DNA of 64,000 nt from Nocardia araoensis NBRC 100135 (GCF_000308435.1 NZ_BAFR01000034.1:62001-126000); one strand, 5' to 3'; shown: positions 37,189 to 48,375, numbered from the stretch's first letter. Notes: a model not told the origin generated them from the letters alone. A program made the numbers and translations.

Positions 37189-38356
37189 GGATGGCGAGCG
37201 CGGTCGGGGTGACTGGAAGGCGCGGCTTGGATCGCGGAACAGCGGTCCCTACGCCGAGGCGTCCGGTGATACCGGCCCGGTCGACATCGCCGCGGTACGC
37301 CGCGACGATGCTCTGATCGATGCCATCGCCAGCGATGGTCCGGTGCACACCGACAGCGCCGAGGAGTATCAGCTCGCGACGTTGCTCGCGGACTGGCGAG
37401 CGGAGTTGATCGCGGCTCCGATGCCGGCCGAACCGGATCTGGATGCGATCGTGGCCGCGGTCAACCAGGAGATCGGTGCGCGGCAGGTTCGCATCGGGGC
37501 GCACGGCGGCGGGCGGTTGCGGCTGCTACGCCCGATCATGGGCACCGCGGCCGCGCTGGCCCTGGTCATCGGCGGCATGACGGCGTTCTCGTACAACGCC
37601 GAGCCGGGCGATCCGCTATGGCGGGTCAAAGAGGTCGTCTTCAGCGAACAGGCCCAGACGACCGTTGTGCAGCGGGCGGGCGACGACCTGAGCGAGGCCT
37701 CCACGCTGGTCACGCAGAACCCGACGCAGGCGAAGGCGCGCTTGGAGCAGGCCAAGGACAACGCCGCTCAGGTCAGCGATCCGGAAAAGCGCGCCGAGCT
37801 GATGACGGAGTGGGAGCGGTTGCTCGCGGAACTGCGCAAGGTGAGTCCGGAGCTGGCCGATCAGCTGGGGTCGACGGTGCCCAAGACCACCGACCCGCGT
37901 GCCACCTCGGGCAACAGCGCGACCACGAAGCCCAGCCCGACGCCCGGTAGCGGGTCGACGATCATGCAGCAGCCGGGCCAGCCGACGAACAAGCCTTCGC
38001 CCTCGGCCGACGCCACGGCTCCCAATGGTGGAACGTCGACCGATGGCGGGACGTCGAACGGCGGCGGCGCGCCGACCACGGTGCCGCCGGTGACCACCCA
38101 ACCGCCGGTGACCACCCAGCCGCCGGCGACGGTGGAGCCGACTGCGCCGCAGGAGCCGCCGGTCACCGAGGTCAAGCCGCCGCCGGCGGGCGGACCCACG
38201 GGAGACACCGGTACCAACCCGACGGCGCCGCAGCAGCAGCCGCCCACCGCGCCGGCGCCGGGCAACACCAACACCCACAGCAGCAACAATCAGCCGCCGA
38301 CCTTCAGCGTTCCCGGCATTCCCAACCCGGGCCAGTTCGTGCCGCCCGGCCGCTGA
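37181..38356 (+). CDS. rsdA: Anti-sigma-D factor RsdA
   Basis: 391 residues from ATG 37181, overlapping the sigD stop. The cytoplasmic sigma-binding part holds GPVDIAAVRRDDALIDAIASDGPVHTDSAEEYQLATLLADWRAEL. One membrane helix follows (RPIMGTAAALALVIGGMTAFSY, about residues 116-137). The outer part is a short helical segment (PLWRVKEVVFSEQAQTTVVQRAGDDLSEA) and then a long Pro/Thr/Gly-rich tail with tandem copies of VTTQPP (two 18-bp repeats at 38084-38119). It is about 90 residues longer than the mycobacterial protein because of that tail. Release of SigD is thought to involve proteolysis of RsdA. Confidence 0.93.
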   Translation: MARDGERGRGDWKARLGSRNSGPYAEASGDTGPVDIAAVRRDDALIDAIASDGPVHTDSAEEYQLATLLADWRAELIAAPMPAEPDLDAIVAAVNQEIGARQVRIGAHGGGRLRLLRPIMGTAAALALVIGGMTAFSYNAEPGDPLWRVKEVVFSEQAQTTVVQRAGDDLSEASTLVTQNPTQAKARLEQAKDNAAQVSDPEKRAELMTEWERLLAELRKVSPELADQLGSTVPKTTDPRATSGNSATTKPSPTPGSGSTIMQQPGQPTNKPSPSADATAPNGGTSTDGGTSNGGGAPTTVPPVTTQPPVTTQPPATVEPTAPQEPPVTEVKPPPAGGPTGDTGTNPTAPQQQPPTAPAPGNTNTHSSNNQPPTFSVPGIPNPGQFVPPGR

Positions 38357-38383
38357 CAACGAAAATATCGGTCAAGGCAAGAA

Positions 38384-38412
38384 CCGATCGCCAGCCAGGC
38401 GGTCGGCTTTTT
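38384..38412 (+). terminator. Rho-independent terminator after rsdA
   Basis: Stem CCGATCGCC (38384-38392), loop AGCCA, GGCGGTCGG (38398-38406) with one G-T wobble, followed by a T-tract (CTTTTTG). It begins 27 bp after the rsdA stop. This is one of the few hairpins in the window with a proper T-run. Confidence 0.8.
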
Positions 38413-38591
38413 GTCTTTCTGGGGGCCGGTCTATCCGGCTGGTGACCATAGGGCGGCGATCATCGGCGCGTCGGCCCGCGGAGGGACTCGCCGTTCACCT
38501 GCCGAAGTGATCGTGTGCGTCGAAAATCACAGCGGCAAACGCGAGGTACGCGGACCTCGGGAGGCCCGCGTGCGACCCGATCGGGCCGGTA

Positions 38592-40774
<2,183 letters not shown>

Positions 40775-40787
40775 CCCACTAGGTTCA

Positions 40788-40812
40788 TGTACGGGACCAA
40801 CCGGTCCGTGCA
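40788..40812 (+). terminator. Weak hairpin after guaB2
   Basis: TGTACGGGACC and GGTCCGTGCA pair over ten positions with one wobble and one bulged G around AACC, about 15 bp after the guaB2 stop. There is no T-run. It may contribute to termination or RNA stability; support is modest. Confidence 0.3.
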
Positions 40813-40933
40813 TGATGGAGCTCGCCCACCGGCTGTGGCGGTGTGCGAGCCGTGCGGCAGTCGGTGGCGCGTTCCGTGCTGCCCCACCTGCCCCCACAAG
40901 TAACCACTGGAGGCGCGAGTCTTACGAGCGCCC

Positions 40934-41028
40934 GTTCGCGGCCCGGCTCGCGTTCCAGCGGTCGAAGCGCATGCGCCGCAGGCGCGAGTCTCGACCGCTG
41001 GAACGCGAGCCACAAGAGGGCCGCGAAC
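40934..41028. repeat. Long imperfect inverted repeat between guaB2 and guaB3
   Basis: The outer arms 40934-40944 and 41018-41028 (GTTCGCGGCCC with GGGCCGCGAAC) pair perfectly over 11 bp. The inner arms 40945-40965 and 40991-41011 pair perfectly over 21 bp, containing CTCGCGTTCCAGCGGTCG. The only defect is a 6-base bulge (41012-41017) on the right side. The 25-base loop contains the palindrome GCGCATGCGC (40967-40976). That makes a 32-bp stem of high GC. It could be a folded RNA leader of guaB3, a REP/MITE-like element or a protein-binding cruciform. I see no other copy in the window. Confidence 0.9.
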
Positions 41029-41030
41029 AC

Positions 41031-41049
41031 GCAGCGCCGCAGGCGCTGC
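41031..41049 (+). promoter_or_regulatory. Hairpin directly before the guaB3 ribosome site
   Basis: GCAGCGCC (41031-41038), loop GCA, GGCGCTGC (41042-41049), perfect 8-bp stem, followed by CAAAAATTAAGGAG, the ribosome site of guaB3. With the long stem just upstream it forms a two-hairpin leader. It resembles a terminator with a short A-rich trailer, but on this strand the trailer is A, not T. Regulation of guaB3 translation or mRNA processing is possible. Confidence 0.55.
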
Positions 41050-41070
41050 CAAAAATTAAGGAGATTTCGC

Positions 41071-42234
41071 GTGCGCGACATGGTGGAGATCGGCATGGGC
41101 CGGACCGCCCGGCGTACCTACGAGCTGGACGACGTCGACATCGTCCCCTCGCGCCGGACCCGCTCGTCGAAGCAGGTCTCGCTGTCCTGGCAGCTGGATG
41201 CCTACCGCTTCGAGATCCCGTTTCTCGCGCATCCCACCGACGCCCTGGTGTCGCCGGAGTTCGCCATCGAGCTCGGCCGCCTCGGCGGGCTCGGCGTGAT
41301 CAACGGTGAGGGACTGTGGGCACGGCACGCGGATGTCGGCGCGAAGATCGACCAGTTGCTCGAGCTGGTCGGCAAGGGCGGCTACGAGCGCGCCGTGGCG
41401 CTTTTGCAGGAGTTGCACGCCGCGCCGATGCAGCCGGATCTGCTCGCCGCCGCGGTCGCGCAGGTTCGCGCCGCCGGTGTCACCGTGGCCGTGCGGGTGA
41501 GCCCGCAGAACGCGCGCACGCTCACCCCGGCGCTGCTGCAGGCGGGCATCGACCTGCTCGTGGTGCACGGCACGATCATCTCCGCCGAGCACGTCGGCGA
41601 CGGTGAGCCGCTGAACCTCAAGACCTTCATCGCCGAACTGGACGTGCCCGTGGTCGCGGGTGGCGTGAGCGATCACCGCACCGCGCTGCACCTGATGCGC
41701 ACCGGCGCGGCGGGCGTGATCGTCGGCTACGGCTCCTACCCCGGCGCGACCACCACCGGCGAGGTGCTCGGCATCGGCGTGCCGATGGCCACCGCGATCG
41801 CGGATGCCGCCGCCGCCCGCCGCGACTACCTGGACGAGACCGGCGGTCGCTACGTGCACGTCATCGCGGACGGCGACATCACCACCTCCGGGCAGCTGGC
41901 CAAGGCGATCGCCTGCGGCGCTGACGCGGCCATGCTGGGGGTTCCGCTCGCCGTAGCGGCGGAGGCGCCCGGCCGCGGGTGGTACTGGCCGTCGGCGGCC
42001 GCCCACCCGTCGGTGCCGCGCGGGTCGATGCTGCACGTCGAGGATCCGTGGGATCTCGGTGGCGAGCCGGTCGGCGACCAGGTGCGCCCGAGCCTGGAGC
42101 GGGTGCTCTTCGGCCCGTCCGACGATCCGTTCGGGTCGCTGAATCTCGTCGGCGGGCTGCGTCGCTCGATGGCCAAGGCCGGGTACTCGGACCTCAAGGA
42201 GTTCCAGAAGGTGGGCCTGAGCGTCCGCGCTTGA
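41071..42234 (+). CDS. guaB3: GuaB3, IMP dehydrogenase family protein without the catalytic Cys
   Basis: 387 residues from GTG 41071 (AAGGAG, 7-bp spacing). It is a TIM-barrel IMPDH/GMPR family member without CBS domains: MGRTARRTYELDDVDIVPSRRTRSSKQVSLSWQLDAYRFEIPFLAHPTDALVSP, then VVAGGVSD. Where the IMPDH catalytic loop has GPGSICTTR, this protein reads GYGSYPGATTTGEVLGIG, with no cysteine. In M. tuberculosis only GuaB2 shows IMPDH activity, so GuaB3 is probably regulatory or has another substrate. The position between guaB2 and guaA is conserved in Mycobacteriales. Confidence 0.93.
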   Translation: MRDMVEIGMGRTARRTYELDDVDIVPSRRTRSSKQVSLSWQLDAYRFEIPFLAHPTDALVSPEFAIELGRLGGLGVINGEGLWARHADVGAKIDQLLELVGKGGYERAVALLQELHAAPMQPDLLAAAVAQVRAAGVTVAVRVSPQNARTLTPALLQAGIDLLVVHGTIISAEHVGDGEPLNLKTFIAELDVPVVAGGVSDHRTALHLMRTGAAGVIVGYGSYPGATTTGEVLGIGVPMATAIADAAAARRDYLDETGGRYVHVIADGDITTSGQLAKAIACGADAAMLGVPLAVAAEAPGRGWYWPSAAAHPSVPRGSMLHVEDPWDLGGEPVGDQVRPSLERVLFGPSDDPFGSLNLVGGLRRSMAKAGYSDLKEFQKVGLSVRA

Positions 42235-42250
42235 AGGTAGGCCTGAGCGT

Positions 42251-43051
42251 TCAGCGCACGCGGGTCGGTTTCGTCCGGGCGCGCAGGAACTGCTGGATCG
42301 CGTGGTTCACCGGCTCGGCGTGGGTCATCGTCACCGCGAGTCGGGCTTCGGCGATCTCGATGAACGTGGCGCCGGACAACCCCCGGGCCAGCTCTTGGGC
42401 GCGCCCGCGGTCCATGCCGCTGTGCGTCGGGTGGATCACCAAGGCGGGGCAAGCTATTTCGCGGAGGCGGTCCAGCACCGAATCCCGGCTGAGCAGGCAG
42501 CCCGCGGCCACTTCGATGCCGCGGCGGTCGCGCACCAGCCAGCGTTGGGTCCAGATCGAGCGGTACCACTCGTCGTCGCCGATCAGCCAGGAAGCGAGCT
42601 GGTGCACGGCCCGTTCGCGGGAGCCGTCGTCGTACCACTCGTCGAGGAACTTCTGCGTGGCGGTGGACTGCTCCGGGGTGGGACCGTGCGCTTCGGTGCT
42701 GATCAGGATCAGCGCGGAGACGCGTTCCGGCGCGATCAACGCCGTGCGCAGCGCCGTGAAACCTCCCTGCGCGGTGCCGCCCACGACGGCCTGCTCGGCG
42801 CCGAGATGATCGAGCACGGTCAGGGCGTCCCTGGCCGCGGTCCAATAGGTGAAGGGTAGGCCCTCGTCCCTGGTGCGGCCGTGGCCGCGGGCATCCCAGG
42901 ACACGATCCGGAATTCCGGTGCGAGCGCGGCCATTTGGGCGGCGAACATGGTGCGGTCCATGAAGAACTCGTGCGCCAGGAGTACCACCGGGCCGTCCCC
43001 GCCGCTGTCCTCGTAATGGATGTCGGCATCGATCGCGCGGGCGAAGGGCAC
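42251..43051 (-). CDS. Alpha/beta-hydrolase-fold protein with Ser to Ala at the nucleophile
   Basis: 266 residues from GTG 43051 (MPFARAIDADIHYEDSG); the frame continues upstream into guaA on the other strand, so the start is inferred from family similarity and no good ribosome site is seen. The fold is clear: VVLLAHEFFMDRTMFAAQMAAL, IVSWDARGHGRT, DALTVLDHLGAEQAVVGG, ALVIHPTHSGMDRG. The nucleophile elbow reads GGTAQGGF, where homologues have GxSQGGF: the Ser is Ala (GCG, one base from TCG). The histidine side (VTMTHAEP) is retained. Classical hydrolase activity is not expected. It is divergent from guaA with 119 bp between starts. Confidence 0.82.
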   Translation of the reverse strand: MPFARAIDADIHYEDSGGDGPVVLLAHEFFMDRTMFAAQMAALAPEFRIVSWDARGHGRTRDEGLPFTYWTAARDALTVLDHLGAEQAVVGGTAQGGFTALRTALIAPERVSALILISTEAHGPTPEQSTATQKFLDEWYDDGSRERAVHQLASWLIGDDEWYRSIWTQRWLVRDRRGIEVAAGCLLSRDSVLDRLREIACPALVIHPTHSGMDRGRAQELARGLSGATFIEIAEARLAVTMTHAEPVNHAIQQFLRARTKPTRVR

Positions 43052-43170
43052 GAGCAGAAGGATAACCAGCGAGCCCGGCCGTCGGTGACGATTCGGGCGG
43101 GCGGCTCGCCTCGCATGCGGGGGCGCTGTGCCGATGATTCGCTCGTTTCGCCGCTCACTAAACTGGGCGG

Positions 43171-44745
43171 GTGGCACAAACCCAGAGACCGGTCCTCGTC
43201 GTCGACTTCGGAGCACAGTACGCCCAGCTGATCGCGCGACGGGTTCGCGAGTCGAGCGTGTACTCGGAGGTGGTCCCGCACACCGCGACGGTGGAGGAGA
43301 TCGCAGGCAAACAGCCGCTCGCGGTGATCCTGTCCGGCGGCCCGGCCAGCGTGTACGCCGAGGGCGCGCCGCGGCTGGATCCGCGGTTGTTCGATCTGGG
43401 GCTGCCGGTCTTCGGCATCTGCTACGGCTTCCAGGCGATGGCCCAGGCGCTGGGCGGCACGGTCGCGCACACCGGCACCCGCGAGTACGGGCGCACCGAA
43501 CTCAACATCGATGGCGGTTTGCTGCACGGCGGCCTCCCCACCATTCAGCCGGTGTGGATGAGCCACGGCGACGCGGTCACCGACGCGCCGGAGGGCTTCG
43601 AGGTCACCGGCACCACCGCGGGCGCCCCGGTCGCCGCCTTCGAGGATCGCGCGCGTCGGTTGGCCGGTGTGCAGTACCACCCGGAGGTGCTGCATTCGCC
43701 GCATGGTCAGCAGGTGCTGAGCCGGTTCCTGCACGAGCTCGCCGGTATCCCCTCCACTTGGACTCCGGCGAACATCGCCGATTCGCTGATCGCCTCGGTC
43801 CGCGAGCAGATCGGTGACCGGCACGCGATCTGCGGGCTGTCCGGCGGGGTGGACAGCGCGGTCGCCGCCGCCTTGGTGCAGCGCGCCATCGGCGACCGGC
43901 TGACGTGTGTCTTCGTCGACCACGGCCTGCTGCGGGCCGGGGAACGCGAGCAGGTGCAGCAGGATTTCGTCGCCGCGACCGGCGCCAAGCTGGTGACCGT
44001 CGACGCGGTCGACAAGTTCCTCGGCGAGTTGAAGGGCGTCACCGACCCCGAGGAGAAGCGCAAGATCATCGGGCGGGAGTTCATCCGCTCCTTCGAGGAC
44101 GCGGTGGGCGAGGTGGTGCTCGAGCACGGCGAGGCCGACGGCGCGACGCCGAAGGTCGAGTTCCTGGTGCAAGGCACGCTCTATCCGGACGTCGTGGAGT
44201 CCGGCGGCGGCAGCGGCACCGCGAACATCAAGAGTCATCACAATGTCGGCGGTCTGCCCGACGATCTGGAGTTCGAACTCGTCGAACCGCTGCGGTTGCT
44301 GTTCAAGGACGAGGTCCGCGCGGTCGGACGCGAGCTCGGGCTGCCGGAGGAAATCGTTGCCCGCCAGCCCTTCCCGGGTCCAGGCCTCGCCATCCGCATC
44401 GTCGGTGAGGTCACCGCGGACCGGTTGGAGACGCTGCGCCGGGCCGACGCCATCGCCCGCGAGGAACTGACGGCGGCGGGTCTGGACGCGCAGATCTGGC
44501 AGTGCCCGGTCGTGCTGCTCGCGGAGGTCCGCAGCGTCGGCGTGCAGGGCGACGGCCGCACCTACGGTCACCCGATCGTGCTGCGCCCGGTCTCCAGTGA
44601 GGACGCCATGACCGCCGACTGGACCCGGTTGCCCTACGAGGTGCTGGAGCGCATCTCCACCCGGATCACCAACGAGGTGGCGGAGGTCAACCGCGTGGTC
44701 CTGGACGTGACCAGCAAGCCGCCGGGCACCATCGAGTGGGAGTGA
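43171..44745 (+). CDS. guaA: GMP synthase (glutamine-hydrolysing)
   Basis: 524 residues from GTG 43171. It aminates XMP to GMP. The N-terminal glutaminase domain has [13 protein letters not shown] with Cys84, and [14 protein letters not shown]. The ATP pyrophosphatase domain has [15 protein letters not shown] (PP-loop) and FVDHGLLR. The C-terminal dimerisation domain contains [25 protein letters not shown] and ends TIEWE. With guaB2 it completes the route from IMP. In M. tuberculosis choD lies between guaB3 and guaA; here the dead-hydrolase gene takes that place. Confidence 0.98.
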   Translation: MAQTQRPVLVVDFGAQYAQLIARRVRESSVYSEVVPHTATVEEIAGKQPLAVILSGGPASVYAEGAPRLDPRLFDLGLPVFGICYGFQAMAQALGGTVAHTGTREYGRTELNIDGGLLHGGLPTIQPVWMSHGDAVTDAPEGFEVTGTTAGAPVAAFEDRARRLAGVQYHPEVLHSPHGQQVLSRFLHELAGIPSTWTPANIADSLIASVREQIGDRHAICGLSGGVDSAVAAALVQRAIGDRLTCVFVDHGLLRAGEREQVQQDFVAATGAKLVTVDAVDKFLGELKGVTDPEEKRKIIGREFIRSFEDAVGEVVLEHGEADGATPKVEFLVQGTLYPDVVESGGGSGTANIKSHHNVGGLPDDLEFELVEPLRLLFKDEVRAVGRELGLPEEIVARQPFPGPGLAIRIVGEVTADRLETLRRADAIAREELTAAGLDAQIWQCPVVLLAEVRSVGVQGDGRTYGHPIVLRPVSSEDAMTADWTRLPYEVLERISTRITNEVAEVNRVVLDVTSKPPGTIEWE

Positions 44746-44804
44746 TCTCCCGGGTGCCCGGCGGGCGGTAACTGCTCGCCGCCGTCATCGAATCCGCGGA
44801 GAGA

Positions 44805-44939
44805 TCAGCGGGGACGATGGAAAGCGCTGTGCAGGATCAGGTGGCCGAGCAGCGCGCCGTTCGTGGCGCCGGGGCGGGGATCCGGTGGTGTGGTCCGGGC
44901 GGCGGGTGGTCTCTGTTCGGTGGGTTCGTCGCGCTTCAT
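44805..44939 (-). CDS. Possible small protein (44 residues)
   Basis: ATG 44939 with AGGA about 7 bp upstream opens a 44-codon frame reading MKRDEPTEQRPPAARTT, then a short hydrophobic/His-containing end (NGALLGHLILHSAFHR). It lies 76 bp downstream of the small membrane protein gene on the same strand and fills an otherwise empty 270-bp gap after guaA. The distinct end is suggestive, but no family is recognised and chance cannot be excluded. Confidence 0.3.
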   Translation of the reverse strand: MKRDEPTEQRPPAARTTPPDPRPGATNGALLGHLILHSAFHRPR

Positions 44940-45014
44940 GCGGTGTCCTGTCGTACGAAGGGGAGTGCGGCTGTGAACGCGAAACGGCCCGTCCGGGATG
45001 GACGGGCCGCGTGC

Positions 45015-45233
45015 TCATGGTCGTCCGCGGGGGGAGATCACCAGCACTATGCCGATGACGATCGCGGCGAGCACGACGATCCAGCCGATCGGGATCATGC
45101 TGGCCGCGGGCCAGGACGCCGGGCCGACGAAAGCCCACACGCTGATCGCGAGGGACAGCAGTCCCGCGATGAGCAGCGAGGCGGCGGGGCCGCGGTGGGA
45201 CTGCGTGGACTCTTTCTTCTCGTTCTCAGCCAC
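45015..45233 (-). CDS. Small two-helix membrane protein of the PspC module
   Basis: 72 residues from ATG 45233, overlapping the stop of the upstream PspC gene by 8 bp, so it is translationally coupled to it. After a charged N-terminus (MAENEKKESTQSHRG) two membrane helices follow (PAASLLIAGLLSLAISVWAFVG and MIPIGWIVVLAAIVIGIVLVI). It has no catalytic motif. Cotranscription with the PspC/LiaF-like gene suggests a membrane accessory to that sensor. Confidence 0.8.
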   Translation of the reverse strand: MAENEKKESTQSHRGPAASLLIAGLLSLAISVWAFVGPASWPAASMIPIGWIVVLAAIVIGIVLVISPRGRP

Positions 45234-46845
45234 GTTGCACCTCCACGTTTCCGACGCGGACGTCGACGTTCAGATCCAGCACCGGCGCGCCCGGAGTCGC
45301 AGGGCCGCTGATGCCCTCGGGGCAGAGGGCCTCGGCCATCGTCGCCGTGCACCGGGTGCGGACGGTCATGTCCGCGGGCAGCAGGATGTGGGCTTCGCCC
45401 ATCCGGACGTCGATGTCCACGGTGCGGTTCTCGGTCAGTTTCACAGACCGCAGGTCCAGCGTGCCGGTACCCATGGTCAGCTGGTAGTTCGGGGCCAGAT
45501 CGGCGACGGAGGCGGGCGCCCAGGTGCGGTCGCCCAGGTCCTTGTCGAATTCGACCGGACCGACCGCGGAGGCAAGCAGGACGAACCCGGCGAGCGGTGC
45601 GGTGAGCACCAGTAGGCCGTAGCCGCGCCGCAGGAACGCGCCGAGCACCAGGCCGAGGCCGATCACGGCCAGTGCCGCCGCGGCGATGCGGCCTGGTGTC
45701 ATCCATTCCACACCCGAGGCCGCCGCCGCACCCGCGCCGGCCGCCGCGAGGATGGCCGAGCCGATCACCACGGGCGTCAGGCGCGAGCGCGGACGCTTCT
45801 GCGGCGGTGCGACGACAGTGCGTTCCGGGGTGGGCTCCGGCAGGTCCCAGGCGAGTGGCGCGACGCCGAGCGGGTCCCAGGACGGTGGGGTCGGGCCGCC
45901 GATGATCGCGGGGTGCGCGGCTGCGGGGCCATACGGGTTCGCAGCGCGGCCGAGTGCCGGAAGGTCTTTGCCGAGTGGGACCGGGCCGTCGGACGGTGAC
46001 ATCGTCGTGCCCGGTTCGCTGCCCTCCGAATCGGCTCGGACAGTGTGAGCCTTGCCCGATCCGGCTTCGCCGTCAGAACCGGGTGAATCGGTCCGACCGA
46101 TGTCGGCCGCCGGTGCGTCCTGATCGCCGACGGTGGCGGGTGGATCGCCAGCGGGCTTCGCCGCTTCGTCCGGTACCTCGGCCCCGGGCTTGTGCAGCGG
46201 GACCGTTGCGCCGTCCGCGGCGGGCGCGGGCGTCTCCGGGACGTAGGAATCCGGCAGTTTCGTATACGGCGTGTACATGGTGGTGGGCGGCACGTAGAGA
46301 TCGCCGACCGTCCGGGTCGTGCCCGGGGGGAAGACCGCGCCGGGGTAGCCCGTGGCGTTGATCCCGCTCTCCGGGGCGAATCCGCCGAACACATCGGTGG
46401 TTCCCGGCGGCGGATTCGGGGTGCGCAGGTGCAGCATCCACCAGCCCGCCAGCATCAGGGCGAGGCTGATCAGGCCGGATCCGCCGAGACCGACACCGAC
46501 CGGGCCCATCGTGCTGACCGCGATGGCCAGCGCCACGATCAACACGATGGTCTTGGTCTGCGACTGCGAGCTGTGGCCCTTGCCGACCAGCGACTCGGCC
46601 GCGGAGGCCTGGTCGCCCGCAGCGCTCAGCAGCAGCCAGGCCAGCAGGTAGAGCACGATGCCGGCGCCGCCGAAGATCGTCGAGACGACGAACGCGACGC
46701 GCACCAGCACCGGATCGATCTCGTAGCGGCGCGCGAACCCCGCCGCGATGCCCGCGACCGGTCCCTGCTGCGGCAATCGGACCGGCCGGGTCTGCCATAT
46801 CTGCTGGACCTGGTCGCCGAAGCTCGTTTTCGTCATGTTTCCCAT
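45226..46845 (-). CDS. PspC domain protein with LiaF-like C-terminus
   Basis: 539 residues from ATG 46845; the ATG three codons later is equally possible. Residues 20-70 are a PspC domain (RLPQQGPVAGIAAGFARRYEIDPVLVRVAFVVSTIFGGAGIVLYLLAWLLL). Further helices, a long Pro-rich linker and a cluster of helices (about 385-450) follow. The C-terminal 100 residues form a beta-rich LiaF/DUF4097-like domain (LTMGTGTLDLRSVKLTENRTVDIDVRMGEAHILLP). Such proteins sense membrane stress and hold a LiaS-type kinase in check. The divergent histidine kinase starting at 47056 also has a PspC domain, so they are likely partners. Confidence 0.85.
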   Translation of the reverse strand: MGNMTKTSFGDQVQQIWQTRPVRLPQQGPVAGIAAGFARRYEIDPVLVRVAFVVSTIFGGAGIVLYLLAWLLLSAAGDQASAAESLVGKGHSSQSQTKTIVLIVALAIAVSTMGPVGVGLGGSGLISLALMLAGWWMLHLRTPNPPPGTTDVFGGFAPESGINATGYPGAVFPPGTTRTVGDLYVPPTTMYTPYTKLPDSYVPETPAPAADGATVPLHKPGAEVPDEAAKPAGDPPATVGDQDAPAADIGRTDSPGSDGEAGSGKAHTVRADSEGSEPGTTMSPSDGPVPLGKDLPALGRAANPYGPAAAHPAIIGGPTPPSWDPLGVAPLAWDLPEPTPERTVVAPPQKRPRSRLTPVVIGSAILAAAGAGAAAASGVEWMTPGRIAAAALAVIGLGLVLGAFLRRGYGLLVLTAPLAGFVLLASAVGPVEFDKDLGDRTWAPASVADLAPNYQLTMGTGTLDLRSVKLTENRTVDIDVRMGEAHILLPADMTVRTRCTATMAEALCPEGISGPATPGAPVLDLNVDVRVGNVEVQRG

Positions 46846-47055
46846 GGTGTGCCGATCGCGGACTCGGCGCATCGGGGGTAACCCTGAAAAACAGCCTGAA
46901 CACTTTGGACCGATCCGATGATGCAGCAAACTTTCAGCTATGCACGACTTCGGTCGGGTCGGATCGTGTCGGCCCTGGTCGGCGCGGGTGTGGCCGCGCA
47001 AGATCAGGGTGAATCCCGATGCTGGCAGCTTCGTCGCCGTGCCAGTATCGAAGAC

Positions 47056-48375
47056 ATGTACCCGTCTGTTCCCGCCTTCGACGCCCGGGGGTTCGATGCC
47101 GCCCGTGGGCTGGGACCCGCGTCCGCGCCGGTCCCCTGGCCGCCGCAGGCGCGGATGGTCCGCCGGTCGGGCGGACGAGTCGTCGGCGGAGTGGCGGGCG
47201 GTCTGGCCGACCATCTCGGCGTCGACGTGTTCAAGGTGCGGATGGCGTTCGTGCTGCTGTCCGCGCTGGCCGGGGCGGGCATCGTCGCGTACGGGCTGCT
47301 GTGGATCTTCACGCCCGGCGGGTCGGATCAGGCGAAACCCTCCGGTGCGGAGCGGCGGCAGGCGATCGGGCTCGCGATGCTCGGGCTCGGGCTCGCGATC
47401 GCCGTGTCCTGGGTGTTCAGTGGGACCGCGGCGAAGGTGATCGCGCCGATCATCGTGGTGGCGGTCGGCGCGGCGCTGGTGTGGCGGGAGTACGACGTCG
47501 ACGGGCCGCGTTCGCTGCTCGGGTTGCCGGCGCGTCCTTCGGTGGTCACCTGGTCGCGCATCGTCGCCGGTGCGACGCTGATCGTGGCCGGTCTCGGGGT
47601 GGTGGTGCTGGCCAGGATCAATCTGAGTTCGATCGGATCGGCGCTGCTGGCGGTGGCGGTCACGCTGATCGGCGCGGGACTGTTGACGGTCCCGCTGTGG
47701 CTGCGCATGATGCGCGCGCTGAACGCCGAGCGCGCCGCCCGCATCCGCAACGAGGAGCGCGAGGAGATCGCCTCGCACCTGCACGATTCCGTGCTCCAGA
47801 CACTCGCGCTCATCCAGCGGCAGGCCGACGACCCGCAGGAGGTGCTGCGGTTGGCCCGTAGCCAGGAGCGGGAGCTGCGGAAGTGGCTGTTCGAGGATTC
47901 CGGCCCCGCCCAGTCGAGCTTGGCCGCGGCCCTGCGGACCATCGCGGGCGAGGTGGAGGACCAGCACGGCGTGAAGGTGGCGCCGGTGACCGTCGGTGAC
48001 GTATCGATGGACGTCGAGGGTTCCGGATCGGGTCTGCCGAAGGAACACTTCACCGCGCTGCTCGGCGCGAGCAGGGAAGCGCTGGTCAACGCCGCGAAGC
48101 ACGCGGGTGTGCCGGAGATCGACCTGTTCGCCGAGGTCGAGCCGCATCAGGTGAGCATCTTCGTCCGTGACCGCGGCTGCGGCTTCGACCTCGCGTCCGT
48201 GCCGGAGGATCGCCGCGGCGTGGCGAAGTCCATTCGCGGCCGGATCGAGCGCCGCGGCGGCCAAGTGGACATCCTGTCGACGCCGCGTCGCGGCACCGAG
48301 GTCCGAATCACCATGCCGCGGACCGATTCCGGCTGCGCCACCGCGGACGAAGAGCCCGCTCGGGCCGCGAACTAG
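47056..48375 (+). CDS. PspC-domain sensor histidine kinase
   Basis: 439 residues from ATG 47056; the frame is open from 46918 but that extension lacks conserved sequence. The N-terminal PspC domain (RRSGGRVVGGVAGGLADHLGVDVFKVRMAFVLLSALAGAGIVAYGLLWIF) leads into several membrane helices. The kinase part has EEREEIASHLHDSVLQTLALIQ with the phospho-accepting His of the NarL/DesK type and an HATPase domain (EALVNAAKHAG, VRDRGCGFD, RRGTEVRITMP). This PspC-HATPase layout is that of MacS-like sensors of actinobacteria. The response regulator follows 89 bp on. The system probably responds to envelope stress. Confidence 0.92.
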   Translation: MYPSVPAFDARGFDAARGLGPASAPVPWPPQARMVRRSGGRVVGGVAGGLADHLGVDVFKVRMAFVLLSALAGAGIVAYGLLWIFTPGGSDQAKPSGAERRQAIGLAMLGLGLAIAVSWVFSGTAAKVIAPIIVVAVGAALVWREYDVDGPRSLLGLPARPSVVTWSRIVAGATLIVAGLGVVVLARINLSSIGSALLAVAVTLIGAGLLTVPLWLRMMRALNAERAARIRNEEREEIASHLHDSVLQTLALIQRQADDPQEVLRLARSQERELRKWLFEDSGPAQSSLAAALRTIAGEVEDQHGVKVAPVTVGDVSMDVEGSGSGLPKEHFTALLGASREALVNAAKHAGVPEIDLFAEVEPHQVSIFVRDRGCGFDLASVPEDRRGVAKSIRGRIERRGGQVDILSTPRRGTEVRITMPRTDSGCATADEEPARAAN

